This document shows positions 8,879-17,254 of a DNA stretch of 64,000 nt, in pieces. The position numbers and the translations under genes were made by a program. The notes under the pieces are model-generated. The model worked only from the letters and a program-made list of their open reading frames with translations. It was not told where the DNA came from and did not search any database. Source of the stretch: Profundibacter sp033851955 (GTDB lineage: Bacteria > Pseudomonadota > Alphaproteobacteria > Rhodobacterales > Rhodobacteraceae); NCBI GenBank assembly GCA_033851955.1, contig JAWSVK010000016.1, positions 1 through 64,000 of the forward strand. The letters are read 5' to 3'. Position 1 is the first letter of the stretch. Every line of letters starts with the position of its first letter.

Positions 8879-10267
8879 TTACGCGTGGATCGCACCGTCG
8901 CCACAGGCCAGAGCGGCTTCGCGAACCGCCTCTGAACAGGTCGGATGCGCGTGGCAGGTCAGGGCGATGTCTTGAGCCGAAGCACCAAATTCCATCGCCA
9001 CACAAAGCTCGTGGATCATTTCACCAGCACTTGGGCCAATGATATGTGCGCCAAGGATTCGGTCGGTGGCTTTATCCGCAAGAATTTTTACGAAACCATC
9101 GCCCGCAAACATCGCCTTTGCACGGCCGTTACCCATAAAGGAAAATTTGCCAACCTTATAGGTGTGACCCGCTTCTTTCAGCTGCTCTTCGGTCTGACCA
9201 ACGGTCGCCACTTCGGGGTTGGTATAGACCACACCCGGTATCACGCCATAGTTCACATGACCCGACTTACCCGCCATGACTTCAGCGACTGCCATGCCTT
9301 CGTCTTCGGCTTTGTGGGCCAGCATCGGGCCATCAATGGCATCGCCGATGGCGTAGATTCCAGACACATTGGTGGACCAATGGGCGTCAGTTTGAACTTG
9401 GCCGCGGGGGGACATCCCTACGCCAAGGGCTTCCAGACCCAAGCCATCTGTGAAAGGTTTGCGCCCTGTGGCAACCAAGACAACGTCAGCGTCAAGGGTC
9501 GCTTCGGTGTCGTTTTTACGCAGTTTGTAGGTGACTTTGGCCTTGGTTTTAGTGGTTGAAACGGACTGAACCGCTGCGCCCAAAATGAAGTTAAGGCCTT
9601 GCTTTTTGAGGGTTCTGGCAAAAACTTTGGAAACCTCAGAATCCATGCCCGGTGTGACGTGGTCCAAAAATTCGACCACAGTGACTTCGGCCCCCAAACG
9701 CGCATAAACAGACCCCATTTCTAGGCCGATCACACCTGCGCCAATCACCACCATTTTCTTGGGCGTTTTGGGCAATTCCAGAGCACCGGTAGAGGTCACG
9801 ACGATCTTTTCATCCACCTCAACACCCGGCAATGACGACGCCTCAGATCCGGTGGCGATAACGATATTTTTGGCTTCATGGACCTCATCGCCAACTTGAA
9901 CTTTGCCAGCCGCAGGGATTGATGCCCAACCTTTGATCCAATCTACCTTGTTCTTTTTGAACAGGAATTCGATGCCCTTGGTGTTTTGGCCAATCACATC
10001 GTCTTTGTAGGCCAGCATCTGTTTCCAATCGACCGAGGGTGATTTCCCCTTCAGGCCCATCTTGGCGAAATTATGCTCAGCCTCGTGAAGCATATGACTG
10101 GCGTGCAGCAGGGCTTTGGACGGAATACATCCAACATTCAGACAGGTGCCGCCAAGGGTATCACGTCCCTCAACCACAGCTGTTTTTAGACCCAATTGGG
10201 CACAGCGAATTGCGCAGACATAGCCGCCAGGACCGGCACCGATGATGATTACGTCATATGAGGACAT
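8879..10267 (-). CDS. lpdA: Dihydrolipoyl dehydrogenase (E3)
   Basis: The protein has 462 residues, full length for the family. An FAD-binding Rossmann motif (VIIIGAGPGGYVCAI) starts at residue 6. The redox-active disulfide GGTCLNVGCIPSKALL is around residues 38-53. The NAD-binding motif VIGAGVIGLEMGSVYARLGA is near residue 175, and the catalytic His-Glu pair is in HAHPTCSE near the C-terminus. It reoxidises dihydrolipoamide on E2 of 2-oxoglutarate dehydrogenase and passes electrons to NAD+. A strong AAGGAG lies before the ATG. It is the last TCA gene on this strand, separated from sucB by two small unknown genes, so it may have its own promoter as well. Confidence 0.97.
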   Translation of the reverse strand: MSSYDVIIIGAGPGGYVCAIRCAQLGLKTAVVEGRDTLGGTCLNVGCIPSKALLHASHMLHEAEHNFAKMGLKGKSPSVDWKQMLAYKDDVIGQNTKGIEFLFKKNKVDWIKGWASIPAAGKVQVGDEVHEAKNIVIATGSEASSLPGVEVDEKIVVTSTGALELPKTPKKMVVIGAGVIGLEMGSVYARLGAEVTVVEFLDHVTPGMDSEVSKVFARTLKKQGLNFILGAAVQSVSTTKTKAKVTYKLRKNDTEATLDADVVLVATGRKPFTDGLGLEALGVGMSPRGQVQTDAHWSTNVSGIYAIGDAIDGPMLAHKAEDEGMAVAEVMAGKSGHVNYGVIPGVVYTNPEVATVGQTEEQLKEAGHTYKVGKFSFMGNGRAKAMFAGDGFVKILADKATDRILGAHIIGPSAGEMIHELCVAMEFGASAQDIALTCHAHPTCSEAVREAALACGDGAIHA

Positions 10268-10356
10268 TGGAAGTACTCCTTGGTGAAAACTGGATATGGA
10301 AAGTGTATGGAAAACGTATGGGTATTGTACATACGGCTAGGGCGAAGAGTTTTTAA

Positions 10357-10395
10357 GCCTCCGGCGGGGATATTTTTGCAAAAGAGAAAGATGGG
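10357..10395 (+). repeat. GC-rich/GATATTT intergenic element, copy 1
   Basis: A block reading GCCTCCGGCGGGGATATTT followed by a purine-rich run (GCAAAAGAGAAAGATGGG) lies upstream of lpd. A recognisably similar block occurs on the minus strand at 41221-41255, upstream of ybaB and downstream of recR's start. I recognise this layout as common in Rhodobacteraceae intergenic regions; its function is unknown. Confidence 0.4.
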
Positions 10396-10427
10396 TGAGT
10401 CCATTGCTGCGGTGATGAATTCCGGGG

Positions 10428-10646
10428 TCATGGCGTGCGCTCCGTCACCAACTCGTCGCAGGTGGGGCAGAAGACCTGTGTGGTTTTGCCCGATTCCTTG
10501 ATGATCCACGGGCCGGATTCATGCGCGTCGATGTAGGCGGGGGGATCACCGGCATTGGTGTGGGGGCCAACACCGACTGCCCATACCAAATCACCTGCTT
10601 GTCCGCAGTTTTTGCAAGTCAGGTTTGTGGGTTCGAGGTAGGCCAT
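10428..10646 (-). CDS. Small zinc-ribbon protein, uncharacterised
   Basis: The protein has 72 residues. Two CxxC pairs, CKNCG near residue 11 and CPTCDEL near residue 60, flank a variable middle and would bind one zinc ion. It has no signal peptide or membrane segment, so it should be cytoplasmic. It lies 160 bp upstream of lpd and about 60 bp downstream of the next unknown gene, all on the minus strand within the suc/lpd block. I do not recognise a named family. Conservation of the four cysteines is the main reason to accept it as real. Confidence 0.65.
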   Translation of the reverse strand: MAYLEPTNLTCKNCGQAGDLVWAVGVGPHTNAGDPPAYIDAHESGPWIIKESGKTTQVFCPTCDELVTERTP

Positions 10647-10705
10647 TTAGGTTATTGATCCGGTTGAAGTGTCGGTGACGTATGTGAGGAAGGCGCGGTT
10701 TGGGA

Positions 10706-11179
10706 TCATGATTCATCGTGTTCCCACTGGGCCAAATCATCAATTGGCGTTGGCAGCCGAGTTTCCAGCCATCCCTTGGCTATTTCTGGTGTGAAATCAT
10801 TTACGGGGCACTCAATAATCCAATAAAGGTAGTCTTCGGGTCCGCCGTTCAGATATGGCGGCGCAGATTTCGGTTTGAATACAGTAGGAAGTTTTTCAGT
10901 AGTAGATATCCCGTTTAATACAAAGGCATATTCTTGAACGACCTGCCAAGCGAGGTTGTGACCAATATCAATCTTCATTTTCACCCACCAACCCTTTTCC
11001 ATCATGCCTGAGGACAAAAAACTTGCCGATGGGGTTTTCCTAATTAAATCAGAAATTTCTTGAAACATAGGATGCATCGGCTCCGACTGAGCGTTAGATA
11101 CTTCCACAAAGCTGTAGCCCATGTCTGATTCGGATGTTGACTCAGATTTTTGTCTGGAAAGAAAATGGGGTAGTTTCAT
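10706..11179 (-). CDS. Hypothetical protein
   Basis: The protein has 157 residues, is soluble and slightly acidic, and carries no signal peptide or transmembrane segment. It is rich in aromatic residues (KGWWVKMKIDIGHNLAWQVV; DYLYWIIECPVND). I recognise no domain. It sits 33 bp before sucB in genome coordinates, i.e. downstream of sucB in the transcription direction, inside the suc/lpd unit. Such small accessory genes interrupt this operon at several places in this genome. Confidence 0.6.
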   Translation of the reverse strand: MKLPHFLSRQKSESTSESDMGYSFVEVSNAQSEPMHPMFQEISDLIRKTPSASFLSSGMMEKGWWVKMKIDIGHNLAWQVVQEYAFVLNGISTTEKLPTVFKPKSAPPYLNGGPEDYLYWIIECPVNDFTPEIAKGWLETRLPTPIDDLAQWEHDES

Positions 11180-11212
11180 TGATCACCTAACAATTTTTCC
11201 GCCTTGCTTGGA

Positions 11213-12706
11213 TTACAAATCCATCAACAACCGCCGTGGATCCTCGAGTGCTTCTTTCACCCGCACCAAGAACGTCACAGCCCCTTTGCCATCGACAATC
11301 CGGTGGTCATAGGACAGGGCCAGATACATCATCGGGCGGATCACGACTTCGCCATTAACGGCCATTGGGCGATCCTGAATTTTATGCATGCCCAAGATGC
11401 CAGATTGTGGCGGGTTCAGAATCGGTGAGGACATCAGGGAGCCGTAGACGCCGCCGTTCGACAACGTGAAGGTGCCGCCCTGCATTTCGGCCATTGTCAG
11501 TTTTCCAGCCACGCCTTTTTGGCCCAACTCTGCGATTTTTTGCTCGATGCCAGCGAATGACATTTCATGTGCGTTGCGCACCACGGGCACCACAAGGCCC
11601 GACGGAGTGCCTACGGCTACGCCCATGTGGACGTAGTTCTTGTAAACCACTTCGGTGCCGTCGATTTCGGCGTTTACGTCAGGGACCTCATTCAGGGCGT
11701 GCACGCAGGCTTTGGTAAAGAAAGACATGAAGCCCAGCTTGACGCCATGTTTTTTGAAAAACAAGTCTTTGTATTCTTTGCGCAGATCCATTACAGCGCC
11801 CATATCGACCTCGTTATAGGTGGTCAGCATGGCAGCGGTGTTTTGGCTTTCTTTCAAGCGACGCGCGATGGTTTGGCGCAGGCGGGTCATTTTGACCCGT
11901 TCTTCGCGTGACGCGTCGTCGGCTGAGCTTGGGGCGCGGGGTGTGGCAGCCGGGGCAGCGGGTGCTGGTGCTGCGGCTGGCGCTTTGGCGGCGTTTTGCA
12001 CGTCTTCTTTCATGATGCGCCCGTCGCGGCCGGTGCCGGTGACTTGAGCGGCTGTAAGTCCAGCCTCGGCCATCAATTTGTTGGCTGATGGAGCGTTTTC
12101 GACGTCTTTACCCGTGCTGGCAGCGGGGGGCGTTGCCGAAGCAGTGGCGGGTGCTGCTGCTGTGGCAGACGCGCCACCCATGATAACGGCGAGCTTGCCA
12201 CCGGCATTCACAGTTGCGCCGTCAGTGGCGATGATTTCGGTCAGGATACCAGCCGCGGGGGCTGGAACCTCGACGGAAACTTTGTCAGTCTCAAGTTCAC
12301 ACAGCATTTCATCCTGCGCCACGGTGTCGCCAACGGCTTTGAACCATGTGGAAACGGTGGCCTCGGTGACGGACTCGCCCAAGGTGGGGACCATCACATC
12401 AACAGGCGCGCTGTCGGATTTAGCAGCAGAGGCCGGAGCGGTCGTGGCGGGTGCTGGGGCAGTACCTTCACCTGCAGTGAGCGTGGCAAGTAATGCGTCA
12501 ACGCCAACGGTTGCGCCTTCGGCGGCGACGATTTCAGCCATGACGCCAGCCGATGGAGAGGGCACTTCGACGGTGACCTTATCGGTTTCCAATTCGCACA
12601 GCATTTCGTCGACGGCCACGGCATCGCCCGGTTTTTTGAACCATGTGGCGACGGTGGCTTCTGTAACAGATTCACCCAGAGTCGGGACGCGGATTTCGAT
12701 GGACAT
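11213..12706 (-). CDS. sucB: 2-oxoglutarate dehydrogenase E2 (dihydrolipoyl succinyltransferase), two lipoyl domains
   Basis: The protein has 497 residues. The start is the ATG at 12706 (MSIEIRVPTLGE), preceded by AAAGGAT; the frame is open further upstream only because it overlaps sucA. Two lipoyl domains are present: LCELETDKVTVEVP around residue 40 and LCELETDKVSVEVP around residue 145, each with the lipoylated Lys in ETDKV. Ala/Pro-rich linkers follow, then a peripheral subunit-binding domain (SANKLMAEAGLTAAQVTGTG) and the acyltransferase core ending in the active-site motif DHRIVDG. E. coli SucB has one lipoyl domain. It transfers succinyl to CoA in the TCA cycle. Only 4 bp separate it from the sucA stop, so the two are co-translated. 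Confidence 0.97.
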   Translation of the reverse strand: MSIEIRVPTLGESVTEATVATWFKKPGDAVAVDEMLCELETDKVTVEVPSPSAGVMAEIVAAEGATVGVDALLATLTAGEGTAPAPATTAPASAAKSDSAPVDVMVPTLGESVTEATVSTWFKAVGDTVAQDEMLCELETDKVSVEVPAPAAGILTEIIATDGATVNAGGKLAVIMGGASATAAAPATASATPPAASTGKDVENAPSANKLMAEAGLTAAQVTGTGRDGRIMKEDVQNAAKAPAAAPAPAAPAATPRAPSSADDASREERVKMTRLRQTIARRLKESQNTAAMLTTYNEVDMGAVMDLRKEYKDLFFKKHGVKLGFMSFFTKACVHALNEVPDVNAEIDGTEVVYKNYVHMGVAVGTPSGLVVPVVRNAHEMSFAGIEQKIAELGQKGVAGKLTMAEMQGGTFTLSNGGVYGSLMSSPILNPPQSGILGMHKIQDRPMAVNGEVVIRPMMYLALSYDHRIVDGKGAVTFLVRVKEALEDPRRLLMDL

Positions 12707-12710
12707 GATG

Positions 12711-15671
12711 TTATCCTTTAATGGTGAGCGCGTCATCAATGAGCGCTGCTTGTTGTGCTTTGTGGGTTTTGCCAAGGCCAGTCGCTGGCGAGGCAGAGGC
12801 GTTGCGGCCGGCATATGCTGGGCGTTTGCTTTTGGATTTGATCCGGCCAAGGACCCATTCGATATTGGGTTCCATAAATGTCCAACCGCCCTGATTTTTG
12901 GGCTCTTCCTGACACCAGACGACATCGGCGTTTTTAAAACGCTCCAGCTCTTTGACCATCGACATGGCGGGGAACGGGTAAAACTGCTCAACCCGCATCA
13001 GGTAGACGTCCGTCAAACCACGCGCATCGCGTTCTTCCAGCAAATCAAAGTAGACCTTGCCGGAACACATCACGACCCGCTTGATTTTGGCGTCGCTGTT
13101 CAAGGTCAAGTCAGATGAACCTTTTTGCGCGTCATCCCAAAGGACACGGTGGAAAGAGGAGCCTGTTGTGAAGTCATCGACGTTAGACACGGCCTTTTTG
13201 TGGCGCAACAAAGATTTCGGCGTCATCAAGATCAGCGGTTTGCGGTAAGAGCGATGCAGTTGGCGGCGCAACAGGTGGAAATAGTTGGACGGTGTGGTGC
13301 AATTGGCGACGATCCAATTGTCTTCGGCCGACATTTGCAAAAACCGTTCCAGACGGGCCGAGGAGTGTTCCGGCCCTTGTCCTTCAAATCCGTGCGGCAG
13401 CAACACCACGAGGCCCGACATTCGCAGCCATTTGCGCTCGCCCGATGAGATGAACTGATCAAACATGATCTGCGCGCCATTGGCAAAATCGCCGAACTGG
13501 GCTTCCCACAGGGTTAAGGCATTTGGTTCGGCCAGTGAGTAGCCGTATTCAAAGCCAAGCACCGCGTATTCAGACAGCATCGAGTCGATGACCTCGTATT
13601 GGGCCTGACCTTTGCGAATATTGTTGAGCGGGTAATAACGTTCTTCAGTGTCTTGATCGATCAAGGCAGAATGGCGGTGCGAAAAAGTCCCACGAGCTGA
13701 ATCTTGGCCCGACAGGCGCACTGGGAACCCCTCCAACATCAACGAGCCAAATGCCAGCGCTTCGCCGGTGGCCCAGTCGATGCCTTCGCCGCTCTCGAGC
13801 ATGGCTTTCTTGGTTGCCAACATCCGGTTGACGGTTTTATGGACCGGAATGTCATCCGGGACATGCGACAGGCTTGCGCCGACTTCTTTATAGGTCTCAT
13901 GCGAGATTGCGGTTTCGCCGCGCTGGTAATCCTCGTCTTTTTTGGACAGGTGTTTCCAGCGCCCATCTAACCAATCAGCCTTGTTCGGTTTGAATTCTTT
14001 ACCCGCCTCGAATTCCTCGTTCAGATGGGCCTGAAACGCGGTTTTCATGTCGTCAATCTCGCCTTCGGGTATCAAGCCGTCGCGGATCAAGCGTTCAGTA
14101 TAAAGCTGCAGCGTGGTTTTTTGGGTTTTGATCTGTTTGTACATCAACGGGTTGGTGAACATCGGTTCATCCCCCTCGTTGTGGCCAAAGCGACGGTAGC
14201 AGAAGATGTCGATCACCACGTCTTTTTGGAATTTCTGACGGAATTCGGTGGCAACTTTGGCGGCGTGAACCACGGCCTCGGGGTCATCCCCGTTGACGTG
14301 GAAAATCGGCGCTTCAACCATCAAAGCAATGTCGGTCGGGTAGGGCGACGAGCGGCTGAAATGCGGTGCCGCGGTGAAGCCGATTTGGTTGTTCACCACG
14401 ATATGAATGGTGCCGCCTGTGCGATGGCCCAACAGGCCAGACATGCCAAAACATTCTGAAATAACGCCCTGGCCAGCAAAGGCCGCGTCTCCGTGCAACA
14501 ACAGCGGGATAACCGAAGAGCGTTCCTTGTCAAACTTCTGGTCCTGTTTGGCGCGAGATTTGCCCAATACCACTGGGTTCACAGCTTCAAGGTGGCTGGG
14601 GTTGGCGGTCAGTGACAGGTGCACAGATTCGCCGCCGAACTCGCGGTCCGAGGAGGCCCCGAGGTGATATTTCACATCCCCCGAACCATCTACATCTTCG
14701 GGTTTGAAACTGCCGCCCTGAAATTCGTTGAACACAGCGCGGTAAGGTTTGGCCATCACGTTGACCAACACCGACAGGCGGCCGCGGTGCGGCATCCCGA
14801 TGATGACTTCCTTGGCACCCAGATCACCACCACGTTTGATGATCTGTTCCATCGCAGGGATCAGGCTCTCGCCGCCGTCCAGACCAAACCGTTTGGTGCC
14901 CATGTATTTCACATGCAAGAATTTCTCGAACCCTTCGGCCTCGACCAGCTTGTTCAAAATGGCGCGGCGGCCCTCTTGCGAAAACGAGATTTCCTTGCCG
15001 TAGCCTTCAATGCGCTCTTTCAGCCAGCCCGCTTCGTCAGGGTTGGAAATGTGCATGTATTGCAGCGCAAAAGTACCGCAATAGGTGCGCTTAACGATCT
15101 CAATGATCTGGCGCATCGACGCCACTTGCAGGCCCAGCACATTGTCGATGAAAATCGGCCGGTCCATGTCAGCATCAGTAAAGCCATAAGCGGCCGGGTC
15201 CAATTCAGGATGCGGCGTTTGTTCGGCCAAGCCAAGCGGATCCAGATCAGCGGCCAAATGACCACGGATGCGGTAGGCGCGGATGATCATCAATGCGCGG
15301 ATGCTGTCCAACACGGCGCGTTTGATGGCTTCATCAGAAACCTTGACGCCCTGCTCTGCGGCTTTTTTACCGATTTTCTCGGCGGCCTTGGCAGGCTCGG
15401 CCTCATCCGCAGGCCATTGGCCATCTAGCGCATGGGTCAAATCATCATTGGGTGTCGGCGGCCAGTCGCCCCGCGCCCAAGACGGGCCAGTGGCGGCGGC
15501 TTTGACGTCGGCATCGCCTTCGCCAAGCTCCTTGAAAAAGGCTTGCCACGCTTCATCAACCGCGTTGGGATCACCCGCATACTGGGCGTATAACTGCTCA
15601 ATATACTCGGCGTTATGGCCTTGCAGGAAAGAGGAGTTGTGGAATTCGTCAGTCGTAGGATGTTCGGTCAT
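12711..15671 (-). CDS. sucA: 2-oxoglutarate dehydrogenase E1 component
   Basis: The protein has 986 residues, slightly longer than E. coli SucA (933). The N-terminal segment MTEHPTTDEFHNSSFLQGHN is the E2-interaction region. The thiamine-diphosphate core includes GMPHRGRLSVLVNV and HLGASSDREF, and the metal-binding region ILMHGDAAFAGQGV-type block reads LLLHGDAAFAGQGVISE. It decarboxylates 2-oxoglutarate and succinylates the lipoyl groups of SucB. Its ATG overlaps the TGA of the DUF805 gene (ATGA), so its translation is probably coupled to that of the membrane protein. A truncated, diverged copy of its first 25-30 codons lies about 740 bp upstream (16292-16414). Confidence 0.97.
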   Translation of the reverse strand: MTEHPTTDEFHNSSFLQGHNAEYIEQLYAQYAGDPNAVDEAWQAFFKELGEGDADVKAAATGPSWARGDWPPTPNDDLTHALDGQWPADEAEPAKAAEKIGKKAAEQGVKVSDEAIKRAVLDSIRALMIIRAYRIRGHLAADLDPLGLAEQTPHPELDPAAYGFTDADMDRPIFIDNVLGLQVASMRQIIEIVKRTYCGTFALQYMHISNPDEAGWLKERIEGYGKEISFSQEGRRAILNKLVEAEGFEKFLHVKYMGTKRFGLDGGESLIPAMEQIIKRGGDLGAKEVIIGMPHRGRLSVLVNVMAKPYRAVFNEFQGGSFKPEDVDGSGDVKYHLGASSDREFGGESVHLSLTANPSHLEAVNPVVLGKSRAKQDQKFDKERSSVIPLLLHGDAAFAGQGVISECFGMSGLLGHRTGGTIHIVVNNQIGFTAAPHFSRSSPYPTDIALMVEAPIFHVNGDDPEAVVHAAKVATEFRQKFQKDVVIDIFCYRRFGHNEGDEPMFTNPLMYKQIKTQKTTLQLYTERLIRDGLIPEGEIDDMKTAFQAHLNEEFEAGKEFKPNKADWLDGRWKHLSKKDEDYQRGETAISHETYKEVGASLSHVPDDIPVHKTVNRMLATKKAMLESGEGIDWATGEALAFGSLMLEGFPVRLSGQDSARGTFSHRHSALIDQDTEERYYPLNNIRKGQAQYEVIDSMLSEYAVLGFEYGYSLAEPNALTLWEAQFGDFANGAQIMFDQFISSGERKWLRMSGLVVLLPHGFEGQGPEHSSARLERFLQMSAEDNWIVANCTTPSNYFHLLRRQLHRSYRKPLILMTPKSLLRHKKAVSNVDDFTTGSSFHRVLWDDAQKGSSDLTLNSDAKIKRVVMCSGKVYFDLLEERDARGLTDVYLMRVEQFYPFPAMSMVKELERFKNADVVWCQEEPKNQGGWTFMEPNIEWVLGRIKSKSKRPAYAGRNASASPATGLGKTHKAQQAALIDDALTIKG

Positions 15672-16165
15672 GATGGGACCTCGTTTGGGTTGGGGCCGAA
15701 TTTGTTAGAGCCGGGTTGGGAGGGGGTAAGGCACAGCAAAAAGGCAAGTACAATTAACCCCAAATAGCCATATGCCACATACATAGCCTCAGGCATCAAT
15801 TTTGAGGGTGACCTAATGCCAAACTGTTCCGATTGATCAACAATCAAGGCAATACTAGGGGCCAGAACCAAGTATATCGGTATAAGCAACAACAATTTTG
15901 CAGAGATTTCAGTGTCGTTTAGTCTACGCCAGAAGGAAGAATACAGCGGAACGAGCAGGACGATCAAGAAAAGAAAAATGAGTTGCAACACAGAAAGGCT
16001 TTCCAGCAAGGTGGAAAAAAGTAATTTGGGTGTTTCGGTTGTGATCATCGACAGGATGAAACCAAAGTAAACTGGTGCAAACCACCAAAACTCGGGCCGA
16101 GAAGCACGTTCCGAAAAGGAAAGCGACTTTCTAAATCCAGTTTGTATGGCGGTTACTGGAGCCAT
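15668..16165 (-). CDS. DUF805-type small membrane protein
   Basis: The protein has 165 residues from the ATG at 16165 (MAPVTAIQTGFRKSLSF), preceded by an AGAGAGAG stretch. Four hydrophobic segments and the N-terminal pattern FSERASRPEFWWF match the DUF805 family (YhaH-like inner-membrane proteins of unknown role). RLNDTEISAK near the middle resembles the family's R-LHD-xxxS motif. Its stop overlaps the sucA start codon by 4 bp, which ties its expression to the suc operon even though no functional link is known. Confidence 0.78.
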   Translation of the reverse strand: MAPVTAIQTGFRKSLSFSERASRPEFWWFAPVYFGFILSMITTETPKLLFSTLLESLSVLQLIFLFLIVLLVPLYSSFWRRLNDTEISAKLLLLIPIYLVLAPSIALIVDQSEQFGIRSPSKLMPEAMYVAYGYLGLIVLAFLLCLTPSQPGSNKFGPNPNEVPS

Positions 16166-16196
16166 TATATACTCTCTCTGTTCGGCGGGCACCACC

Positions 16197-16261
16197 GGAC
16201 AGCGACCGATCCGCCCCCACGGGCGGGCGCTTCACGCCCCCCCTCGGATCGGCCGCTGCCC
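16197..16261. repeat. Long structured inverted repeat
   Basis: Arms at 16197-16213 and 16245-16261 pair over 17 bp on the minus strand with only G-U exceptions (CGATCC/GGATCG core). An inner GC hairpin built on GGGGGGGCG/CGCCCGCCC fills the middle. It lies between the sucA-like scar ORF and the DUF805 start, in the middle of the suc operon. It could be a REP-type element, a processing site or an attenuator; there is no U-tract. It is unusually stable compared with other intergenic sequence here. Confidence 0.6.
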
Positions 16262-16291
16262 TCTGATCTGATGTTCTGCCACATATTCATT

Positions 16292-16414
16292 CTAGCCAGT
16301 TGCCTCCATCACGCACTCATCCAACCCTGCGAAACGCAGAGCGATGGATGCCGCGTTGTGTCCTGCCAATAACGAAGCATGATAATGCGCGTCAGTGGTT
16401 GAGTGGTCGGTCAT
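16292..16414 (-). pseudogene. 40-codon ORF derived from the sucA 5' end (duplication scar)
   Basis: This short ORF, with AAGGTG before its ATG, encodes MTDHSTTDAHYHASLLAGHN followed by AASIALRFAGLDECVMEATG. Its first 24 residues match SucA (MTEHPTTDEFHNSSFLQGHN...) without gaps at 13 positions, and the DNA around both start codons is alike. Its last dozen residues, AGLDECVMEATG, instead resemble the SucD C-terminus AGLGEAVMEAIG. It therefore looks like a remnant of a past rearrangement between sucD and sucA. Whether it is still translated as a micro-protein is open. It lies 33 bp downstream of the sulfotransferase gene. Confidence 0.6.
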
Positions 16415-16447
16415 AATGGGCACCTTGTGGGGTTTGAACAGCGGCTT

Positions 16448-17146
16448 CTACGCGTATCCGTCGGGGACGTCGGCATAATCATATTGGTTGAATATCCACG
16501 GCTTGGTCTTGTGCATATGGTCGATCATTTGCTTGTCGAAATACTCAAAAACCGGAATGGATTTTCTTAGTTTGGCGGTCGATTTGGTGACAGGCATATT
16601 GTCGGCATCAAAACTCACGCCCAACTCGCCGCATAGGTTTTCCAAATCAGCCATTAAGGTTTCAAACCGGATCACACGGTCAGTGACATTTTCGCCGTCA
16701 ATGGTCATATGTGGATCGGTTAATTGCACATTGCGATTGAGCGCAAATTTTTTGAACGCCTGTTTCACAACACTGAAATCTTCTGACATGTCCAGATTGC
16801 GGCGTCTGCTCCACCAGTAAAAATGCGACACAACCTGATCAAAAGGATTGCGAATGGCTGCAACTTTGGTTGAGCGGGTCCAGATAGCCGGATCGACTTG
16901 GTCCAGCTCAATGCGCAATTCTTTGGCGTGGATGTGATTATACCACCTTTCGTCGTCGTCTTGTTTTTCGCGGTCCTTTTTGTTGCCACGAAATCCGACA
17001 ATGCCGTTTTCATCGACGATTGCATGCGTGGGCTCGGAGATTTCGTCCCCCATGCCACATGCCTTTTGCAGGAACATCGCGATGGATGTTCCCGCCACTT
17101 TCTGGCGTTTGATGTAGATAAGGTTATGGCGATAGGAGACTAGCAT
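16448..17146 (-). CDS. Sulfotransferase-family protein
   Basis: The protein has 232 residues. Two motifs define the family: the 5'-phosphosulfate-binding loop IKRQKVAGTSI near residue 13, and the 3'-phosphate-binding motif AAIRNPFDQVVSHFYW near residue 97. PAPS-dependent sulfotransferases of this bacterial type (sulfotransferase family 2) modify glycans or small molecules; the acceptor cannot be predicted. No signal peptide or membrane anchor is visible. It is inserted between sucD (108 bp upstream) and sucA on the operon strand, which is an odd location for a sulfotransferase. The sulfate-activation operon at 57-60 kb is not adjacent. Confidence 0.78.
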   Translation of the reverse strand: MLVSYRHNLIYIKRQKVAGTSIAMFLQKACGMGDEISEPTHAIVDENGIVGFRGNKKDREKQDDDERWYNHIHAKELRIELDQVDPAIWTRSTKVAAIRNPFDQVVSHFYWWSRRRNLDMSEDFSVVKQAFKKFALNRNVQLTDPHMTIDGENVTDRVIRFETLMADLENLCGELGVSFDADNMPVTKSTAKLRKSIPVFEYFDKQMIDHMHKTKPWIFNQYDYADVPDGYA

Positions 17147-17254
17147 GTTGAATTACCCTTAATAAAAATACACTCGTTAACTGAACTATCGCCATTCTGA
17201 CGTTGGGTGCAATTCACTATTTTCTCCCTTTCCTTAACTCTACAGCGAAAAACC

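Noticed and set aside
12707..12991. Upstream extension of sucB to 592 codons
   Set aside because: It overlaps the sucA 3' end; the lipoyl domain starts directly after the ATG at 12706, which has its own AAAGGAT.
12078..13118. 346-residue plus-strand open frame opposite sucB/sucA
   Set aside because: It is an Ala/Val/Ser-rich antisense shadow of the sucB linker regions with no independent motif or ribosome site.
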